DNA from: Adiantum capillus-veneris
Lineage: Eukaryota; Streptophyta; Polypodiopsida; Polypodiales; Pteridaceae
Direction: 5' to 3'
DNA: 64,000 nt
Assembly (NCBI GenBank): GCA_014529385.2
Contig: CM043969.1
Coordinates: 76,366,676 to 76,430,675 of the forward strand
The notes beneath the pieces were generated by a model. The model had not been told where the DNA came from, did not search any database, and worked only from the letters and a program-made list of their open reading frames with translations. Shown piece by piece: positions 10,356-23,431 of this stretch. A program made the translations under genes and the position numbers. How positions within the stretch are numbered: the first letter of the stretch is position 1; each line of letters opens with the position of its first letter.

Positions 10356-11680
10356 ACTCGACACGGAGTGGCGGAATTCCACCCAAAGAGTATTGGCCCC
10401 AAACCTTGGCGCCCCTTTCGGTATTTCTTATATTGCATCAACACAGTACAAGCCGGTACTCCAGACTTTGCACCTTCTCCGAGAAGCATGCCAGAGAATG
10501 AGCCCTTAGCACATATTTAAAGGCCCTTGGCCTATAAAAAGCAGTTTACATGAAAAGCCTTCAACCTCAAAAGCTTCTGGTCCAAAAGCAATGCCACACG
10601 AAGCTTCTTCTAATAAAATTCCAATAGTCTCGAGTTTGCTCTGTCTGCTCTTGTTTAGGACCGGTATGCTTTCAGAAAAGCACACGCCTGATGCTCTGAT
10701 ACCACTGTCACAAGACGGGCACCACGTGCCAATAGAAAAGAATAGACCGAAAGACTTTTAGCACTTCAATAACAACTGAACTTTGAGCGAGAGAGAGAGA
10801 GAGCACACGCGACACGGAGTGGCGGAAATTCACCCCATAGAGTACTGGCCCCAAACCATGGCGCCCCTTTCGGTATTTCTTTATATTGCCATCAACACAG
10901 TACAAGCCGGTACTCCAGACTCTGCACCTTCTCCAGGAAGCATGCTAGAGAATGAGCCCTTAGCACATATTTAAAGGTCCTTGGCCTATAATGCAGTTTA
11001 CATGAGAAGCCTTCAAACTCAAAAGCTTCTGGTCCAAAAGCAATGCCACCGAAGCTTCTTTAAATAAAATTCCAGTAGTCTCTGGTTTGCTTTGTCTGCT
11101 CTTGTTTAGGACCGGTATGCTTTTAGAAAAGCACACGCTTGACTCTGATACCACTGTCACAAGATGGGCACCACGTGCCAATAGCAAAGAAAATATTGAA
11201 TAGACTTTTAGCACTTCAATAACAACTGAACTTTGAGAGAGAGAGAGAGGGAGAGCACACGCGACATGGAGTGGTGGAATTCCACCTCAAAGAGTATTGG
11301 CCCCAAACCTTGGCGCCCCTGTCTCGGTATTTCTTTATATTGCATCAACACAGTACAAGCCGGTACTCCAGACTCTGCACCTTCTCCAGGAAGCATGCCA
11401 GAGAATGAGCCCTTAGCACATATTTAGAGGCCCTTGGCCGATGAAAAGGAGTTTACATAAAAGCCTTCAAACTCAAAATCTTCTGGTCCAAAAGCAATGC
11501 CACACGAAGCTTCTTCGAATAAAATTCCAATAGTGTATGGTTTGCTCTGTTTGCTCTTGTTTAGGACCGGTATGCTTTCAGAAAAAGCACACGCCTGATG
11601 CTCTGATACCACTGGGGCACCACGTGCCAATAGAAAAGAACAGACTGAACAGACTTTTAGCACTTCAATAACAACTGAAC

Positions 11681-11737
<57 letters not shown>

Positions 11738-12168
11738 ACGCGACATGGAGTGGCGGAATTCCACCCCACAGAGTATTGGCCCCAAACCTTGGTGCCCCTT
11801 TCGATATTCCTTCATATTGCATCAACACAGTACAAGTCGGTACTGAAGACTTTGCACCTTCTTCAAGAAGCATGCCAGAGAATGAGCGCTTAGCACATAT
11901 TTAAAGGCCCTTGGCCCATGAAAAGCAGTTTACATGCAAAGCCTTCAAACTCAAAAACTTCTGGTCCAAAAGCAATGCCACACGAAGCTTCTTCGAATAA
12001 AATTCCAGTATTCTTTGGTTTGCTTTGTCTGCTCTTGTTTGGGACCGGCACGCTTTTAGAAAAGCACACGCTTCATGCTTTGATACCACTGTCACAAGAC
12101 GGGCACCATGTGCCAATATAAAAGAACAGACGGAACAGACTTTTAGCACTTCAATAACAACTGAACTT

Positions 12169-12258
<90 letters not shown>

Positions 12259-12687
12259 GTCGATACGGAATGGTAGAATTTCACCTCAAAGAGTATTGAC
12301 CCCAAACCTTGACGCCCCTTTCGGTATTTCTTTATATTGCATCATCACAGTACAAGCGGGTACTGCAGACTCTGCACCTTCTCTAGGAAGCATGCCAGGG
12401 AATGAGCCCTTAGCACATATTTAAATGCCCTTGGCCTATGAAAAGTAGTTTACATGAAAAGCCTTCAAACTCAAAAGCTTATGGTCCAAAAGTAATGCCA
12501 CACGAAGTTTCTTCGAATAAAATTTCAATAGTCTCTGGTTTGCTCTGTGTGCTCTTGTTTAGGACCGATATGTTTTCAGAAAAGCACACGCTTGATGCTT
12601 TGATACCACTGTCACAAGACGGGCACCACGTGCCAATAGAAAAGAACAAACAGACCAGACTTTTAATACTTCAATAACAACTGAACT

Positions 12688-12995
<308 letters not shown>

Positions 12996-13386
12996 CGCGA
13001 CATAGAATGGCGTAAATCCATGGCGCCCCTTTCAGTATTTCTTTATATTGCATCATCACAGTACAAGCCGGTACTCCAGACTCTGCACCTTCTCCAGGAA
13101 GCATGCGAGAGAATGAGCCTTTAGCACATATTTAAAGGCCCTTGGTCTATGAAAAGAAGTTTACATGAAAAGCCTTCAAACTCAAAAGCTTCTGGTCCAA
13201 AAGCAATGCCACATGAAGCTACTTCGAATAAAATTTCAGTAGTCTCTGGTTTGCTCTGTCTGCTCTTTTTTAGGACCGGTATGCTTTTAGAAAAGCATCT
13301 TCTCGATGCTTTGATATCAATGTCAGCACGTGCCAATGGAAAAGAACAGACCGAAGAGACTTTTAGCACTTCAATAACAACTGAAC

Positions 13387-13509
<123 letters not shown>

Positions 13510-14015
13510 ACACGCGACACGGAGTGGCGGAATTCCACCCCAAAGAGTTTTGTCTCCAAACCTTGGCGCCCCTTTCGGTCTTTCTTTATATTGCATCAAC
13601 ACAGTACAAGCCGGTACTCCAGACTTTGCACCTTCTACTGGAAGCATGCTAGACAATGAACCCTTAGCACATATTTAAAGGCCCTTGGCCTATGAAAAGC
13701 AGTTTACATGAAAAGCCTTCAAACTCAAAAGCTTCTAGTCCAAAAGCAATGCCACACTAAGCTTCTTCGAATAAAAATCCAGTAGTCTCTGGTTTGCTCT
13801 GTCTGCTCTTGTTTAGGACCGGTATGCTTCTATAAAAGCACATGCACGATGCTCTAATACCACTGCTACAAGACGAGTACCACGTTCCAATAGAAAAGAA
13901 CAGACAGAAGAGACTTTTAGCACTTCAATAATAACTGAACGTTGAGAGAGAGTCAGAGCACAAGCGACACGGAGTGGCGGAATTCCACCCCAAAGAGTAT
14001 TGGCCCTAAACCTTT

Positions 14016-14020
14016 GGCGC
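14016..14020. repeat. Left target-site duplication (GGCGC) of gypsy element 1
   Basis: The array unit reads ...CTTTGGCGC, then the LTR begins TGAAACCGG at 14021. At 28041 the array resumes GGCGCCCCTTTCGG. Five bases is the normal gypsy duplication length. Confidence 0.9.
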
Positions 14021-15716
14021 TGAAACCGGCTTGTGGTGGGGCGGTAGGCGTTGGCTTTCACCCGAAATTCTTTACTTTAGACACACAGAGAGCACTTTAC
14101 AAAGGGAACTTGCGACGATAGGAATCAACACTTGAATACACACACGGCTCGGAAGCTAGAATGCCCCGAGCAGACGCCGATAACCTGTAGGTCCCAAATT
14201 GGCGCCCCTTTCGGTATTTCTTTATACTTTGAGAGGGTAAATTACAAAGTAGAGTCTTGGGAATCCTTTACCTGTATCCTGCTAGATACCACCTGTCTTG
14301 GCCAAATTTCGGCAGCATAACAGCCCCAAAACTTGTGAAACCAATTCCCCACTTCCACTGGCATAAACCCTCTGATTCCTGCCAAAAAACATAAATTCAG
14401 CACGCTGTATTTATTGGTTTTTCCCTTGTTTTCAGCCCCAAACAGTCCCCTAACTGTCCTCTGCCAGTGGGGCACTAATTCCCAATGGTTCTGGCGTCCT
14501 TATGGCTGAAAAACAGTCAATTTATAGCGCATACACAATGCTGAAAACGCACCTGTACAGTGAGGTTATGACCCTCACCGATGCCTGCTTTGGAGTAGCA
14601 GTCAGCTATCCCTGTTCCTCCTCAAGGAGGCTCTTGCCTCAGCACAAAAGCATAAAACCACACAGCTGTACATCAGTCAAATGAAGAGCCCTCTTGTGGG
14701 GCATCACATAACTGCACGTAGGGGGGAGAGAGAGCAGCGTGTAGTGTGCAGGGCATCACTCCTAGCACCACACTGTACATGAGAGGGAAAGAAAGCACTC
14801 CATAGCTCTTAACCTATGACAGGTTCTCAATGAGCCATCCCCCCAGCATAAATCGAGCGCCCCCTCTACTGCCCTTGACTTGTAATGCATCTGTGAACAA
14901 ATAGATGCAAAAGGGGAAGATTTCCATGGCTGCCAAAACTTGCGTATCGCTGAAAACGCAGCAAAACAGCCCTGTAAACACGCATCTGATGCCTTCCAAT
15001 GCTGAAAATGAGCTCCTTGGTCCAAGGTAAAGTCATGGGAAGCTCAAAAATGGAGAGAAATGGCTGAAAATCACAGTTATCAACCTCGAAAACTGCTCCA
15101 AAAAGTCTATTACGAGTTCTGTCCTCCCAGGCATGGCAAATTGACCAAAAAGTGCCACTTGGCACTCATGCATGCAAATTCCCCGCATTGGGCTTCCTGC
15201 TTAAAAATCTCTCAACTGGTGCATCAGTTGACTTTGCAACAGAGTAATAAAATGTTCCCCTTGTCATTTTGAAGTGAATAACGCGAATAGATTTCGTGGC
15301 CCAAAATAGTAGTTTCCTAATTTTTAGGAGATGCTTCCATTGGGCTCCCACTGGTCATCTGACCATCTATCCTCATTGGGACCGCATCCAAAAGTGCAAT
15401 GTGGCCCAACTGTAGGATACTTTCTGTTAGTGATCCCACCTTCACTTTATGCCTTTATTGAGTTCACTTCCTAGTATCCACCAACTTGCTAAGTGCGACA
15501 GGGGGACCTACATGATCTTGGACTGAGCTTAGACATCCTTTTACTTTACGAGTTCTAGTGCCGATCAACTTCCCGTCTGCGGGTGAAACTACCGTTCACA
15601 TTGGCTATACAATGGCCGACCATTTGCAACTTCAAAAAGAGGGTCTTAAAAATTAAACAAAAATCATTGGAAAGAAACCAACAACTAAGGTTAGCAGTTG
15701 CCACGTCCTCGTGACA
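14021..15716 (-). repeat. 3' LTR of gypsy element 1
   Basis: It runs from TGAAACCGG (left) to CCTCGTGACA (right). To its right, the minus strand shows the polypurine tract CAAGAGGGGGGTA at about 15717-15729. It preserves the uninterrupted version of the hAT target (CCTAGCACCACACTG at about 14760). Open frames in it are not conserved genes. Confidence 0.92.
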
Positions 15717-16588
15717 TACCCCCCTCTTGAAATCGCAAATGTCCTCGATTGCATACCATAAATACATGCCATAGATGATCTTGTGTGATAAGCACCCTTT
15801 TATCATTGCATGTATCCGCAAGAAAGACTGTCAAAACATGTGTACAAATGACTTAATGAGACCTTCATACTTTTGTCAAACTGTACACTGCTTATTGCAC
15901 TGAATCCATATATACATTTGATGTGCTAGCTCTATCATTACCCCTCATTTGTAGACATTGGGTTGGGGCATACGTAGGCTGTAACCCAAAGGCCTCAAGG
16001 TAATGCTGCAATACATTTGGTGACTCTGACAGTTAATGCTCTTCCATCCACTTTGCATCCGTAGGTGGATAGTTCTTGAATTTCACCACATAACATCTTG
16101 CAACCTGTCCCTTAACTTTTACGTGTGCAAAAGGCTCTTGCCTCTGCAAACGAACATAATTCCACAACCTGATGTACCACCCATGACCAAGTAAGCTCAA
16201 ATTTCAAGATGATTTACCAATGCGTCAAAGAATCCAAGCAATCGCCTCAGAGAATCGGCAAGCAGCGTGTCACCTGGCAGACCCACATCACTCCTGCAGG
16301 AGATCTAGTGGCCAATCTACCACCGTGAGACCTCTCCCTATCTCATCTTGGTTCATACTTGCAAACCCTGAAAACGCAGCAGAAAATCAGCCCTAATTTG
16401 ACCATTTTTTGGCAAGGCAAACATGCGGAATTTCCTGTCTGTCCTGTGAAGAGGAACCCTCTTCCATAATGCCCTTCCCTTTGTCGGCCATAGTGTAATC
16501 CCGCGTTCCTGTACTCTGTGTCTTTACCCAAAACAACCGAGGCTCACTCTTTGAGGAAAAAGTAATTGATGTCCCGGCAAAGGAACCT
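15717..16588 (-). pseudogene. Internal region of gypsy element 1: leader and short gag start
   Basis: The left edge holds a polypurine tract on the minus strand. The right edge, next to the 5' LTR, reads TTTGCCGGGAC on the minus strand. This resembles the inner part of a tRNA-Asp primer site (TTGCCGGGGA) with its first bases changed, as in Athila/Tat elements. Near 16490 a minus-strand ATG opens a frame starting MADKGKGIMEEGSSS, typical of a gag N-terminus, which stops after about 32 codons. No other domain is present. Confidence 0.6.
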
Positions 16589-17341
16589 TGAAACCGGCCC
16601 GTGGTGGGCGGTAGGCGTTGGCTTTCACCCGAAATTCTTTACTTTAGACACACACACAGAGCACTTTACAAAGGGAACCTGTGTGACAGGAATTAACACT
16701 TGAATACACACGGCTTGGAAGCTAGAATGCCCCTAGCAGACGCTGACAACCTGTAGGCCCCAAAATTGGCGCCCCTTTTGGTATTTCTTTATACTTTGAG
16801 AGGGTAAATTACAAAGTAGAGTCCTGGGAATCCTTTACCTGTATCCCGCTAGATACCACTTGTTTTGGCCAAATTTCGGCAGCATAACAGCCTCAAAACT
16901 TGCGTGAAATCAATTCCCCTGCTGGAACTCACTTCCAATAGCATAAACCCTCTGATTCCTGCGAAAAAACAGTAAATTCAGCACGCTGTATTTACTGGTT
17001 TTTGCCCAGCCCCAAACAGTCCCCTAACTGTCCTCTGCCAGTGGGGCACTATTCCCAATGGTTCTGGCGTCCGTATGGGAAAAACAGTCAATTTATAGCG
17101 CATACACAACGCTGAAAACGCACCTGTACGGTGAGGTTATGACCCTCACCGGTGTCTGCTTTGGAGTAGCAGTCAGCCACCCCTGTTCCTGCTCAAGGAG
17201 GCTCTTGCTTCAGCACAAAAGCACGAAACCACACAGCTGTACATCAGTCAAATGAAGAGCCCTCTTGTGGGGCATCACATAACTGACGTAGGGGAGAGAG
17301 AGAGCGGTGCGTAGTGTGCAGGGCATCACTCCTAACACCAC
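16589..17341 (-). repeat. 5' LTR of gypsy element 1, part left of the hAT insertion
   Basis: It matches the first 750 bases of the LTR at 14021-15716, with scattered substitutions and small indels (for example an ACAC insertion in the ACACACAGAGAG stretch near 16650). Its last eight bases, AACACCAC at 17334-17341, are the left copy of the hAT target duplication. Confidence 0.92.
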
Positions 17342-17480
17342 CATAGTTACATGGGACGGCGGGTCGGGGTCGGGAATGGGGTTGGGACGGCAAAAGTCAG
17401 GAAACGGGGACGGGGGTCAGAACGGCAAAAAAAAAAGAGAGTTTTTTTGGTATTTTTTGACCTACACACATGCCACACAG

Positions 17481-18025
17481 TGTCACAAAGTGATGACGTG
17501 GCGGACAGCAGAAACCCTAATTTCTGCCAGAAACCCTAAAATTCCTGCAAACCCTAATTTTTGCCAAAAACCCTAAATTCCGGAAATCGCGGAGACGGAA
17601 TATTATTAAATTTTTTTTTTGGAAAATGATGAGCGACGCGAATTTTGCTGTTGCTTTTTTTTATAAAAAAAAGAGAAAAGACTCTCAAGAGAGAGAGAGA
17701 GAACTGATGCTTTTGATTTTAAAAGCTTTTGGGGCTCTGCTTTTGGGCATCCCTTGTAACCTTTAAATTAGTGGTGAGGGCCTCACTTCTCAGAGCATCT
17801 GGACGCAGAGTCTGAGAGTGAAACCCTAACCGCTCTCTTGTACTTTGATGATTGATTAATACAAAAAGAAATACCGAAAGGGGCGCCAGTCTTTGGGGCC
17901 AATATCTCTAGGCACGGAACTCCGCCGGGCCAGTGCAAATCTATTGTGATCTGTGAATTGTTTTGAAGTGGTTATTTGGTGCTGTCGCGGTTGATTCTTG
18001 ACTTGGAGTGTCCAAGTTTGTTACA
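17481..18025 (+). repeat. 5' LTR of gypsy 2
   Basis: The U3 part starts with several AAACCCTAA (telo-box-like) motifs at 17510-17575. A TTTTATAAAAAA stretch lies near 17660 and a GA run near 17690. The box AAATACCGAAAGGGGCGCC at 17869-17887 is shared with the array units and gypsy element 1. CCGCTCTCTTGTACTTTGATG lies upstream of it. Confidence 0.93.
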
Positions 18026-18026
18026 G

Positions 18027-18038
18027 TGGTATCAGAGC
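18027..18038 (+). other. tRNA-iMet primer-binding site of gypsy 2
   Basis: TGGTATCAGAGC lies one base after the LTR end TTACA. Confidence 0.92.
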
Positions 18039-18096
18039 ACGGCCGATTTCTCTTCTACGGGAAATCCGATCCCCGAAATTTTTTTCCGCGGCACCT

Positions 18097-19660
18097 ATGG
18101 CTTCAGGCAATGATCAATCGACTCCCTCTGCATCTGGAGATGCGGGCTGGGATCACAACGAAGATTCAGGCAGAGAGTATGGCCCGCCTTGGCCTACTTA
18201 GGCGGAGCGGCGAGAGATAGAGCGTCGCCAGTTGATCAGCGATGCAACAATGATGGTGCTCAATTTTGCCAAGGACCCGAAGATGGCAAAATATATGAAC
18301 CAGACCTCTTTGGAAGAGGTACAGATGGAGTGGCAGAGAACCACAACACCACTCCCGAAACCCGCTCTCAAGAAACCTTCTGCCTCCAAGAAATATACGG
18401 AGAAGGAACTGGAGAACGTGGTTGATGCACGGATTGCTCAGCTTTTCGACGTGCAAAAGAAAGGCAAAAAGCACGGCAAAAAGCAGAACAAAGGTACTGA
18501 CTTCTCGGGATATTTAGGTCGTCAGTCGACATTCGACAAAGCAAAGAAACGGAAGAAGCGTGTTCGATTTGAAGGAGTACCCAGTTCTTCTTCTTCTTCT
18601 TCTAACAGTTCTTCTAGCTCCTCGGATTAGAGCGAAGAAGACAGAAAAAAAGCAAAAAGTGAAGCAAGACACAAAGCTTCGGAAAGGGCAAGAAAAAGGC
18701 AAAGAAGGGTACATCTCGCCCAGAGATTGACACTTCTACAGAGGACTCGTCTACAGACAGCTCAGATTCCGATGACGGAAAGTTTTATGCGAACAAGAAG
18801 AATTTTTACAAAGCCAACCAGTATGACTTTCTCGAAGATAAAAGCAAGAAAGTCCGAGAGTTTAAGGAAGGTGGCCACTCGATCAAGTTTGATACTTTTC
18901 AGGATACTCAGATGCTTCGAAGGCTTTGTCTTTTATACAACAGTTTGACATCGCATTCGCGGGAGGACGCTATTCAGAGCACTCCAAGATTCGGAGAGCT
19001 GCCTCTTACTCTGAGGGGAATGCTCGTACTTGGTGGTCCACGCTTCTATTAAGCAAGACTGTGCCAGTTACATGACTGAAATTCAAGAGGCTTTTTATTT
19101 CTTCTTGGTTGACTCAAGAGTTTGAGCGAGATATACGAGCTGCTTGGAACCATCTCCGGATGACCAAGAGCGATACAGTGAATTCTTATTGTGAAAGATT
19201 CTGGAGCTCTTCATTCAAGAAGATCTCGTTCAGAGAACAGATTGAGCGGTTTACCTTGGGTCTACCTACAGAGATCCGAGATTGCTGCTTGGAACAAAAG
19301 TCAGCTTCTATTCAGGAGTTGATGAGTCATGCGAAGCGGGGCTTTGCCATTCACTCTGGCAGTCTGACCTACCCCACAGATGAGGCCATGACACAACGAA
19401 CCGAACAGACTTCTGGGAATGAAAGTAGAATGAAAAAGAGCAACCAAGAGAAAAAAAAAGGATGCACGACCCAAGCTTACTCCTGAGGAGAGAGCTCGCT
19501 TCATCAGAGAGGGGAAGTGCTTTGGATGCGGGGAACATGGACATATTTCCGCAAAGTGCCCTGATAAGGCACAGAAAGAACAGAATGATAAAGACGACGA
19601 CAGGTCTGAGAGTTCGAGAGCAGCTGAGGAATGTGGCAGAAAAGGCAGATAGAAAAGCAA
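18097..19660 (+). pseudogene. Broken gag of gypsy 2
   Basis: The ATG at 18097 starts MASGNDQSTPSASGD. A TAG interrupts at 18199-18201 and the same frame continues to a TAG at 18628, including a basic Lys-rich tract and a run of serines. After frame changes the capsid part follows: FDIAFAGGRYSEHSKI, NARTWW near 19030, and an open stretch at 19109-19486 (FERDIRAAWNHLRM, then YCERFWS). The zinc knuckle CFGCGEHGHISAKC is at 19518-19559 in yet another frame. At least two stops and two frameshifts prevent a full Gag. Homopolymer runs (for example A-run near 19450) coincide with some shifts, so a sequencing indel is possible for those but not for the TAG codons. Confidence 0.85.
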
Positions 19661-19779
19661 AACTGGTACCACATGGCGTGGGACCTGCACCGAATCTAAT
19701 GAATGAAAGTACAAGCTTTGCCGCTTTCGGGGCAAAGCGAAGGATCAGGAAGCTCTTTTGAAGGAGCCAAGGCCAACTT

Positions 19780-22700
19780 CTTTTCACTTGGAATTGGCGG
19801 CTCGATTTGGAACTACGCCCGACAGACTGACGCCACAGGCGGAGGTAGTTCGACTGGCACCCGGATGGGATGTTGCCATTACACCGAGCATTGGCAAACT
19901 TCGTTTGCAATGACAGGGGTGTTCAGGGCACGCGAGTGACGTTCTACTCACGATCCCTTGGTACCACAAGAACTACGCCGTGGTTGACTACCGGGCCGAG
20001 AAAGCGACTTTGATAAATAAATGAAGGGCTTAGAGATTGTACTTGATGAACTTCAGTTTTCTTACTCATTCTTTTGGGAGAACTGAACGATGGATAAAAG
20101 TTGAATATGTTTTGACCTGAAGAAAAGAACGCCAAGATTTTTTTTCTCCACGCTCATGCCGATTGCTTTTGAGAGGACTTGAAGATCATACCATTGATCT
20201 GATATCTGGAAGCACGCCACCGAATCGGCCACCTTATCGTGTGAGCCGAGTACAGAATGAAAAGATTATGAACTCAGTGAAAGACCTCTTGGAAAAGGGT
20301 CTTTTCCAGCCTAGTACTTCACCGTATTGCTCTCCAGTGTTGTTGGTTTTGAAGAAAGACGGATCTTGGAGAATGTGCATCGATTATAGCACTCTCAACG
20401 AAATCACCATCAAGAACAGATTTCCGATTCCTAGGATCGATGATATACTCGACAGGTTACAGGGATCCTCGTGCTTTAGCAGGATTGACTTGAAGAGTGG
20501 ATATCATCAGATCAGGATAGCGCCAGGAGATGTCTACAAGACAGCTTTTCGGACGACTTTTGGGTTATTTGAGTTTTTGGTGATGCCTTTTGGCTTAACC
20601 AATGCTCCTGCGACATTTAACCGGATGATGGACAGGATTTTTCGAGAGTACAGGCTATTTTTTTTTTGGCACTTTCTTTGACGACATCATTGTTTTCTCC
20701 AAGAATGAGGCAGAACACAGAGATCATCTGCTTCAAGTCTTTCAGGCATTACGAGATCACACGTTAGTGATTAATGCAAAGAAAAGTGAATTTTTCCTAC
20801 CAGAGATACACTTTTTGGGACACATTGTGTCAACAGCAGGAGTGCAAATGAACCCGGCCAAGATAGAGACTATCCGTGATTGGCCCGGTTTGAGGAATGT
20901 CCATGAAGTTAGAAGCTTCTTGGGACTGTGTTCGTACTACAGGCGGTTCATACGAAAGTTTGCAGAGGTTGCTTCCCCTTTGCATACCTTGACACAGAAA
21001 GGAGTACCTTTTTCGTGGGGACCCACAGAGGTGACTGCCTTTCGGACATTGAAAGAGAAATTGACTACGGGACCTATTTTGACTTTGCTGGACTTGCAGA
21101 AGTCATTTGAAGTATATTGTGATGCTTGTGGTCGTAGTCTGGGTGCGGTCTTGATGCAAGAAGGCCATGTCATAGCTTACGAGAGCCGTTTGTTCTCTAG
21201 GCCGGAGATGACAGCACAGATTTATGAGAAAGAGCTTTTGGCGGTTATCCATGCTCTTACTCAGTGGCGGCATTACCTACTCGGAGCGGATTTTACTGTC
21301 TTTACAAACCATCAGAGTTTGCGCTACTTCTTGTCACAGAAGCAGCTATCGGAAAAGCAGATGCGGTGGGTGAACATCTTGTCACAGTTCCACTTCCAGA
21401 TTGTCCATGTGCAGGGACAGAAGAATGTGGTGGCAGATGCTTTGTCTCGGAAACCGTTGGTTCTGGCTATTTCCGCGATACATCATAGGAGCTTCGAGGA
21501 TATGGTCGATCAATATGCCACAGTTACAGGTTTTGCAGATATTTTCACACGGATACGGGATGGGGAGACAGTAGCTGGATACTCCCTTCGGGAAGGCTAC
21601 TTGATGAAAAAGACTATGTTGTGCGTTACACAGCCGTTGAGGGAAAAGGTTATGACTGATTGCCACTGTCCACCTTTTACGGGTCACTGCGGCATTGCTA
21701 CCACCATGAAAGGGGTAGAGAGATATTTCTTTTGGCGGAGACTGAAGAAGGATGTGGAAGAGTTTGTGCGCAGTTGCTTGGTATGCCCGAAGGTCAAGTT
21801 TGACAGGCATAAGGCATAGGGATTGTTACAGCCTTTACCCATACCCACCCGCCCCTGGGAAAATATTGAAATGGATTTCATTTTTTTTGATCTCCCGAGA
21901 ATACAGAATGATCACGATGATTTTCCGATTACATGGCACGCCTGAGACGATTGTCTCCGACAGAGACCCCAGATTTATGAGTTTGTTTTGGAAAGCAATT
22001 TGGGAGAACATTGGCACGCAGTTGCAGTTCTCGTCATCGTTCCACTTGCAGACTGACGGGCAATTTGAGATTGCCAATTCAGTGATTTTAGATTTATTGA
22101 AGTCTTGTATCTCGGATCAGAAGACTCAATGGGAAAAGAACTTACCTTTGGTGGAATTTGCCTACAATAACACGATACACTCTTCGACGGGGAAGACGCC
22201 ATGTGAGATTGTTGAAACTGCTGCGAAGGTTCCATCCTTCCAGAGCACGAAAGATTAGAAATTTGAAGCGGATGAATATTCGCGAGATTTGGATACGGCT
22301 TTTGCCAAGGTTCACGAGACTTTACAGAAGTCTCAAGAACGACAGAAAAAGGCAGCGGATCGCCATCGTCGCGACTGGAAACTGAAGGAGGATGATTGGG
22401 TGCTCTTACTTTTGAGAAGGCACGCCTAAGAAAGAAACAGGGAAAGGAGAGGCTTTTTCCAAAGCTTAGTATGTGATACTACGGACCTTTCCAGATTACT
22501 GACAAGATAAATGATGTCTCCTTCCGATTGAAACTGCCAGATACTTGGAGGATTCACAATGCATTGCATGTGAGTCTCTTGAACCCTGTTAAGGGTGATG
22601 TGCCTGATGATGGGGAGCCTGATGAGCAACCCAAAGTGGAAGAAAACGAGGAGATCCTTGTCCTGAACAGATTTTGGCACATAATGATACGAAGAAAGGT

Positions 22701-22826
22701 AAAGTCCGAAGGCGGTTCTTGGTTAAGTTCAAGAACTTTCCTGCATTTGATGCGAAGTGGATGGAGGAGGAGGACCTAGCAGATACTCCTCGGATTGTGA
22801 AACTTTACCTCGATGTTTTGGTTTAG
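19780..22826 (+). pseudogene. Broken pol of gypsy 2 (RT, RNase H, integrase, chromodomain)
   Basis: The protease region (about 19780-20140) is degraded. Reverse transcriptase runs from 20163 ([40 protein letters not shown]) and shifts frame in a T-run at about 20657, with FDDIIVFS just after. From 20767 the frame is open to 21819. It includes RNase H (VYCDACGRSLGAVLMQ, YEKELLAVIHAL) and the integrase H2C2 finger (HCPPFTGHCG, CLVCPK). The RNase H motif usually written TDHQSL reads TNHQSL, losing a catalytic Asp. The integrase core has MDFIFF and VSDRDPRF but lacks the segment between them and has GQFEIAN in place of GQTE. The C-terminus has a chromodomain (RRFLVKFKNFPAFDAKWMEEEDL) near 22710-22800. 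Confidence 0.9.
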
Positions 22827-23238
22827 CATAGTCTACTCCAAACGGAACCCAGAACTCAGCTTGGCCGAAGATCTGGTGCAGTGGGATGCACAAGAGGGGA
22901 GTTACTCCGCTCCCTTGTCAACAGATGCCTCGATTTTGATACTAAAGTCACTGATGTCTCTTTGAGCTTCAGGGATACTGAGAGCTGACAGTATTCTGCT
23001 GGATGACTTTATGAAATGGAATTCCTGATTATGATACTGATTTGTTCTTGACTTCTTGTGAGTGCAGGAACTGATAGCCGAAATGACTGCAGCATTTTGG
23101 TCTGATTGATCTCGAATAGACATGGTTGCAATAGGGGTTAGTCAATCGGACATGGATGAGGTCCCGATTGGACCTAGATGTGATTGCTAGCTACATTGCC
23201 GATAAATCATGGTCTAAGATCCGAATGAATGTTGAATG

Positions 23239-23292
23239 TCATGTGATGTCCTGTGATGTCTGGTGATGTCCTGTGATGTCGTGTGATGTGAC
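23239..23292 (+). repeat. Short tandem repeat of TGTGATGTC-like units
   Basis: Five to six imperfect copies of a 10-base unit (CTGTGATGTC and variants) lie in the non-coding stretch between pol and the 3' LTR of gypsy 2. The rest of 22827-23431 holds no gene. Confidence 0.8.
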
Positions 23293-23431
23293 TGTCGATT
23301 TTGTACATGTGCTAGATGTGTGTTCCTAGTACGAAGGTACTAACAGTCAGTGTCTGCTAAGACAGTTTATGGCTTTTGTCGGTTTTGCAGGCGTAATCGC
23401 GGTCGATTACAATGCTTTCAAGAGGGGGGTA

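Noticed and set aside
19308..19910. 200-codon minus-strand frame
   Set aside because: It is antisense to the gag and knuckle region of gypsy 2 and shows no domain of its own.
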